Origin: Cherax quadricarinatus
Taxonomy: Eukaryota; Arthropoda; Malacostraca; Decapoda; Parastacidae
DNA: 64,000 nt
Assembly (NCBI RefSeq): GCF_038502225.1
Contig: NC_091383.1
Coordinates: 3,356,735-3,420,734 of the forward strand
Direction of reading: 5' to 3'
Below, piece by piece: positions 59,323-64,000 of this stretch. A program made the position numbers and the translations under genes. The notes below the pieces were generated by a model that worked only from the letters and a program-made list of their open reading frames with translations, did not search any database and had not been told where the DNA came from. The first letter of the stretch is position 1, and every line of letters begins with the position of its first letter.

Positions 59323-62300
59323 CTATTTGTACTCACCTATTTGTGGTTGCAGGGGTCGAGTCCTAGCTCCTGGCCCCGCCTCTTCACTGATTGCTACTAG
59401 GTCCTCTCTCTCCCCCGCTCCATGAGCTTTATCATACCTCGCCTTAAAACTATGTATGGTTCCTGCCTCCACTACATCACTTTCTAGGCTATTCCACTGC
59501 CTGACTACTCTATGACTGAAGAAATACTTCCTAACATCCCTTTGACTCATCTGAATCTTAAACTTCCAATTGTGACCTCTTGTTTCTGTGTCCCATCTCT
59601 GGAACATCCTGTCTTTGTCCACCTTGTTTATTCCACGCAGTATTTTATATGTCGTTATCATGTCTCCCCTGACCCTCCTGTCCTCCAGTGTCGTCAGGCC
59701 GATTTCCCTTAACCTCTCTTCATAGGACATTCCCCTTAGCTCTGGGACTAGTCTTGTTGCAAACCTTTGCACTTTCTCTAGTTTCTTTACGTGCTTGGCT
59801 AGGTGTGGGTTCCAAACTGGTGCTGCATACTCCAGTATGGGCCTGACGTAGATGGTATACAGAGTCTTAAACGAATCCTTACTGAGGTATCGGAATGCTA
59901 TCCGTAGGTTTGCCAGGCGCCCGTATGCTGCAGCAGTTATCTGATTGATGTGCGCCTCAGGAGATATGCTCGGTGTTATACTCACCCCCAGATCTTTTTC
60001 CTTGAGTGAGGTTTGCAGTCTTTGGCCATCTAAACTATATTGTGTCTGTGGTCTTCTTTGCCCTTCCCCAATCTTCATGACTTTGCATTTGGCAGGGTTA
60101 AATTCAAGGAGCCAGTTGCTGGACCAGGCTTGTAGCCTGTCCAGGTCTCTTTGTAGTCCTGCCTGATCCTCGATCGATTTGATTCTTCTCATTAACTTCA
60201 CATCATCTGCAAACAAGGACACTTCTGAGTCTATCTCTACCGTTATGTCGTTCACGTATACCAAGAACAGCACAGGTCCTAGGACTGACCCCTGTGGAAC
60301 CCCGCTTGTCACAGGCGCCCACTCTGACACCTCGTCACGTACCATGACTCGTTGTTGCCTCCCTGTCAGTATTTTCTGATCCATTGCAGTGCCTTTCCTG
60401 TTATGTGTGCCTGGTCCTCTAGCTTTTGCAGTAACCTCTTGTGAGGAACTGTGTCGAAGGCCTTCTTGCAGTCCAAAAATATGCAGTCGATCCACCCCTC
60501 TCTCTCTTGTCTTACTTCTGTCACCTTGTCATAAAACTCTAGTAGGTTTGTGACACAGGATTTTCCTTCCCTGAAACCGTGCTGGTTGTCAATTATACAC
60601 TTGTTTCTTTCCAGGTGTTCCACCACTCTCCTCCTGACGATCTTCTCCATGACCTTGCATACTATACACGTTAGTGATACAGGTCTGTAGTTTAGTGCCT
60701 CATGTCTGTCTCCTTTTTTAAAAATTGGGACTACATTTGCCATTTTCCATACCTCAGGGAGTTGCCCAGTTTCAAATGATGTGTTGAAGATCTTTGTTAA
60801 TGGCTCACACAATATCTCTGCTCCCTCTTTAAGGACCCATGGAGAGATGTTGTCTGGTCCCACCGCCTTTGAGGTGTCAAGTTCGCATAGCAGCTTCTTC
60901 ACCTCCTCCTTGGTTATATGTACCTCATCCAGCACTTGCTGGTGTGCCCCCCTGTTCTGATTTCTTGGAGTCCTACTGGTTTCCACTGTAAATACCTCTT
61001 TAAATCTTGTGTTGAGCTCCTGACATACCTCTCGGTCGTTTCTTGTGAATTCCCCATCACCCTTCCTCAGTCTGATTACCTGGTCCTTGACTGTTGTTTT
61101 CCTCCTGATGTGGCTGTACAACAGCTTCGGGTCAGTCTTTACTTTTGATGCTATGTCATTTTCATATTGTCTCTGAGCCTCCCTTCTTATCTGTGCATAT
61201 TCGTTTCTGGCTCTTCGGCTGATTTCTTTATTTTCCTGAGTTCTCTGTCTTCTGTACCTTTTCCATTCTCTAGTACACCTAGTTTTTGCCTCCCTACACC
61301 TTTGGGTGAACCAAGGACTCGTTCTGTTCTTCCCATTATTTCTGTTTCCCTTGGGAACAAACCTCTCCTCTGCCTCCTTGCATTTTGTTGCTACATAGTC
61401 CATCATTTCTTGTACTGGTTTTCCTGTCAGTTCCCTCTCCCACTGAATGTCTTGAAGGAAGTTCCTCATGCCTGAGTAGTTCCCCCTTTTGTAGTTTGGT
61501 TTTTCCCAGCCTATTCCTGCTACTCTCTCCACTTGGAGCTCAACTATGTAGTCGAAGCACAGAACCACATGATCACTAGCTCCCAGGGGCCTTTCATACA
61601 TGATACCCTCGATGTCCGAACTACTCATGGTGAATACAAGGTCCAACCTTGCTGGTTCATCCTCTCCTCTCTCTCTGGTAGTGTCTCTAACATGTTGATG
61701 CATGAGGTTCTCCAGTACCACATCCATCATCTTGGCTCTCCATGTTTCGGGACCCCCATGGGGCTCCAGGTTTTCCCAGTCAATCTCCTTGTGATTGAAA
61801 TCACCCATAACTAGTAACTTTGCTCCCCCCATGTGTGCTCTCCTGGCCACCTCGGCTAGTGTGTCGATCATTGCTCTGTTGCTCTCATTGTATTCTTCTC
61901 TTGGCCTCCTGCAGTTCTGTGGTGGGTTGTACATTACTGCAATTATCACCTTATGTCCCTCAGACTGGATTGTTCCTACTAAGTAGTCCCTTTCGCCCAT
62001 GCCATCCATTCCTTCCATTTTCTCAAAACCCCACTGGTTTTTAATGAGCAGTGCAACTCCTCCTCCCCCTCTCCTCCCTCTGTCTTTCCTGAGGATTTGA
62101 TATCCGGATGGAAAGATTGAATCTGTTATTATTCTGGTGAGTTTTGTTTCTGTGAGTGCTATTATGTCTGGGGATGTCTCTTTGATTCTTTCGTGCCACT
62201 CCTCATACTTGTTCGTTATTCCATCTGGATTTGTATACCACACCTTCAACTTCTTTTCTAAGACTGTGGTCTGGGAAGTATCTTGGGGTTGGGGAAGTGG

Positions 62301-62411
62301 GAGACCTGGTAAGGAACTATGGGTTGTTGCTGTGGGGGTGGAGTTTGTAATGTAGTGGGTGGGGGCATTGGATGTGGCATGGGTGTTTTGATTTAGAGTG
62401 TTTGGTTGCAC
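59323..62411 (-). pseudogene. CR1 ORF2, endonuclease-reverse transcriptase with one frameshift
   Basis: The first open part (62411-60366) starts MQPNTLNQNTHATSN and holds an endonuclease: VWYTNPDGITNKYEEW, IALTETKL, LLVMGDFNHKEIDW, LDLVFTMSS and SDHVVLCFDY, then a basic linker. The RT begins NYRPVSLTCIVCKVMEKIV with FLDCKKAFDTVPH. Near 60380, within the codons for WIRKY-LTGRQQRV, one base is missing. The second part (60495-59323) continues with SGVPQGSVLGPVLFLVYVND, LFADDVKL and the C-terminal region to QWNSLESDVVEAGTIHSFK. All RT aspartates are kept. A related antisense fragment is at 8706-9085. Confidence 0.9.
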
Positions 62412-63405
62412 TGGGGTTGACCTGGTTGGGAGGCTTCTATAGGAAGTTGTGAGGGAGGCTGTATTTGATCTTCTTCCTGGGTCTGGGATCTCCTGTCTGT
62501 CTTCTCCATCCCCTCTCTTTCCTCCTTTCGCCTTTGTACCATCTCTCTCAGTTTCTTCCTTTCTTCTTGTGTTCTGTTGCGGTCGAGATACACCTTCCTG
62601 TATGCCGTCATGTCCCTTAATCGTGCTTTCTCCTGCAGGATCCTGGTCCGAGTCGCTTCTGCCTTGAAGGTCACTCTCACTGGCCGGGTTCTTTTTTTTA
62701 CAAACCCCCCTATTCTCCGAAAATTTTCCAGCTGCGTCATATCGTCTTCTATTGCTTTCATGATGCTTTCAATTGCTTTTTTTTCCCTTGTTTTCTTGCT
62801 TCATATGTTTCCCCTTCGACTTCCTGGAGCCCATACACAAAGACTGACCTCACCCTTTCATTCTCCCACTGCATATCCCTGTGTATCCCCTCATTTAATT
62901 TGGTTTCCTCCACTGCAGCTTTCCTTTCATCAGTTTCACTGGCTAATGTACTTGGGCTCAGTGGCCTGTCATTTTCCCTTCTCGGCTTTCCTTGGGCTCT
63001 GTTGTTGTCTGTTAGGGCCTCCACATAAAGCTTAGCTCTTTCATTTGCTACAGTCTCCTCTGATAGAGCATCTCCATGCAGTTGTGCCCCTTCTTTCCCT
63101 ACAGTCCCCTTATTTGTGGCTGAGGTAGCAGTCTCTGTTGTCAATCCCAAAATGTTCTTTAGTTCTTTAGGCTGTTTCAGATTTTTCAATTCCTCTTCTA
63201 AACTCTGTATCCTAGCTTCTGCTGCTTTGACATGCACCTCCCACTTCCTGCTTTCCATATCTATCCTCTCTTCCATTCTCATGCTAAGTTCTTCTAGTTT
63301 CTTTTCCCATTCATGATCCCTTTTTATGAGCTCTGCTGCCCAATCTTCCTTTGCAGTTTCCTCCTCCTGTCCCTTGGTTTTTCTTGTTGCTCTCTGGCAA
63401 CCCAT
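62393..63405 (-). pseudogene. CR1 ORF1, coiled-coil nucleic-acid-binding protein with a frameshift at an A8 run
   Basis: The N-terminal part (63405-62758) has a long charged heptad-like segment (KLEELSMRMEERIDMESRKW, IQSLEEELKNLKQ), a probable trimerising or dimerising coiled coil, then VRSVFVYGLQEVEGETYEAR, an RRM-like strand. The second part (62761-62393) continues ENFRRIGGFVKKRTRPVRVT, ILQEKARLRDMTAYRKVYLD, resembling the RNA-binding C-terminal domain of LINE ORF1 proteins. The frames change next to a run of eight A on the coding strand (near 62776-62785). ORF1 and ORF2 overlap by 19 bases (62393-62411). Confidence 0.82.
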
Positions 63406-63660
63406 TTTTGTTTTATCCTGATTGCCTCATAGTGGGAAACCTATGTAGTTCTGTATGTTAGGTTAGTAGTGTGTATGTCAGAGTGTGGGGGGGGGGAAGT
63501 AGTGGAGGAACTGTAGCTATGTGGGAGCTGAGTGGGGAGGGGTGGGGAGGGTTTAGGGTGAACGGGGGAGGGGAGGGTGATCAAGGGAGGGGAGGGATCA
63601 GGGGAAGTAGTGAGATGTCGGTGGTGAGGGGGGAGTGTATGTGTGTTAGTTACCATTTTG

Positions 63661-64000
63661 TCCTAGGCACATGTCGATTAGACACTAGGCCTGTTGTGTG
63701 TGTGTAGGTGTGTAGGTGTGTACGTGTGTAGGTGTGTGTGGTGTGTGTGTGGTGTGTGTGTGGTGTGTGTGTGTGTGGTGTGTGTGTGTGTGGTGTGTGT
63801 GTGGTGTGTGTGTGGTGTGTGGTGTGTGTGTGGTGTGTGTGTGGTGTGTGGTGTGTGTGTGTGGTGTGTGTGTGGTGTGTGTGTGGTGTGTGTGGTGTGT
63901 GTGTGTGTGGTGCGTGTGTGGTGTGTGTGTGGTGTGTGTGTGTGGTGTGTGTGTGTGTGTGTGGTGTGTGTGGTGTGTGTGGTGTGTGTGTGGTGTGTGT
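63661..64000. repeat. GT-rich microsatellite (TGTGTGG-type)
   Basis: Irregular runs of GT with extra G (GTGTGTGGT), from about 63690 to the window end, after a transition zone. Confidence 0.95.

Larger units (their letters stand above)
59317..63660 (-). mobile_element. CR1 LINE, nearly complete, antisense
   Basis: The 3' end has two copies of a 14-base tail unit (TACTCACCTATTTG on the + strand, 59317-59345). ORF2 (59320-62411, one frameshift) and ORF1 (62393-63405, one frameshift) follow on the minus strand, and a G-rich (+ strand) region to about 63660 may be the 5' UTR. Both ORFs are present, so only two single-base changes separate this copy from an intact one. Confidence 0.87.

Noticed and set aside
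60918..62667. Numerous plus-strand ORFs across the antisense CR1 LINE
   Set aside because: Shadows of the well-supported minus-strand endonuclease/RT and ORF1 frames.

Overview
The window is eukaryotic nuclear DNA, most likely from a decapod crustacean (crayfish- or lobster-like). It has spliced exons, LINE families of the CR1, L2, I and RTE types, tRNA-derived SINEs with Pol III boxes, Tigger-type DNA transposons and kilobase-scale minisatellites. The decapod assignment is inference: several dispersed repeats (for example the SINE/LINE tail with GGGGGCGTTGACCCCC) look like families I associate with decapods, but I could not search a database.

One host gene runs on the + strand from before base 1 to 45658. 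Five exons (375-529, 8555-8693, 9575-9763, 38514-38654, 45512-45658) join in frame with GT/AG borders. They encode the last 256 residues of a novel-type protein kinase C, best matched to PKC delta: the catalytic loop, DFG, activation loop, turn motif and hydrophobic motif are all present. The C1/C2 domains and ATP-binding lysine lie upstream. About half of the 45-kb gene segment is tandem repeat: 82-bp, 20-bp, 21-bp and 52-bp units around exon 1 and in intron 1; 23-, 35-, 29-, 17- and 17/18-bp units in intron 3; 57- and 32-bp units in intron 4. Two arrays appear to have grown out of the two splice borders of the first exon.

The introns also hold nested mobile elements. At 5864-8396 a TTAA-bordered element carries a palindromic foldback element, a LINE tail, a Tigger MITE and a LINE fragment. 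At 12477-17612 a CR1 fragment sitting in the 23-bp array is split by a 1.1-kb foldback element, an antisense CR1 copy and an internally deleted Tigger element. An L2-like LINE at about 32925-37230 has an intact 984-codon ORF.

Downstream of the kinase gene (45659-64000) I see no further host gene. There is a decayed duplicate of the last kinase exon, 37- and 27-bp minisatellites, a possible solo LTR, an I-type LINE (about 50.2-59.3 kb; gag-like ORF1, ORF2 with endonuclease, RT and RNase H, joined by a TAATG overlap) split by a 2.7-kb CR1-like LINE, and an antisense CR1 LINE with ORF1 and ORF2 (59317-63405), ending in a GT-rich microsatellite. The inserted CR1-like LINE ends in the same 3' sequence as a tRNA-type SINE in intron 3, which suggests a LINE/SINE partnership.
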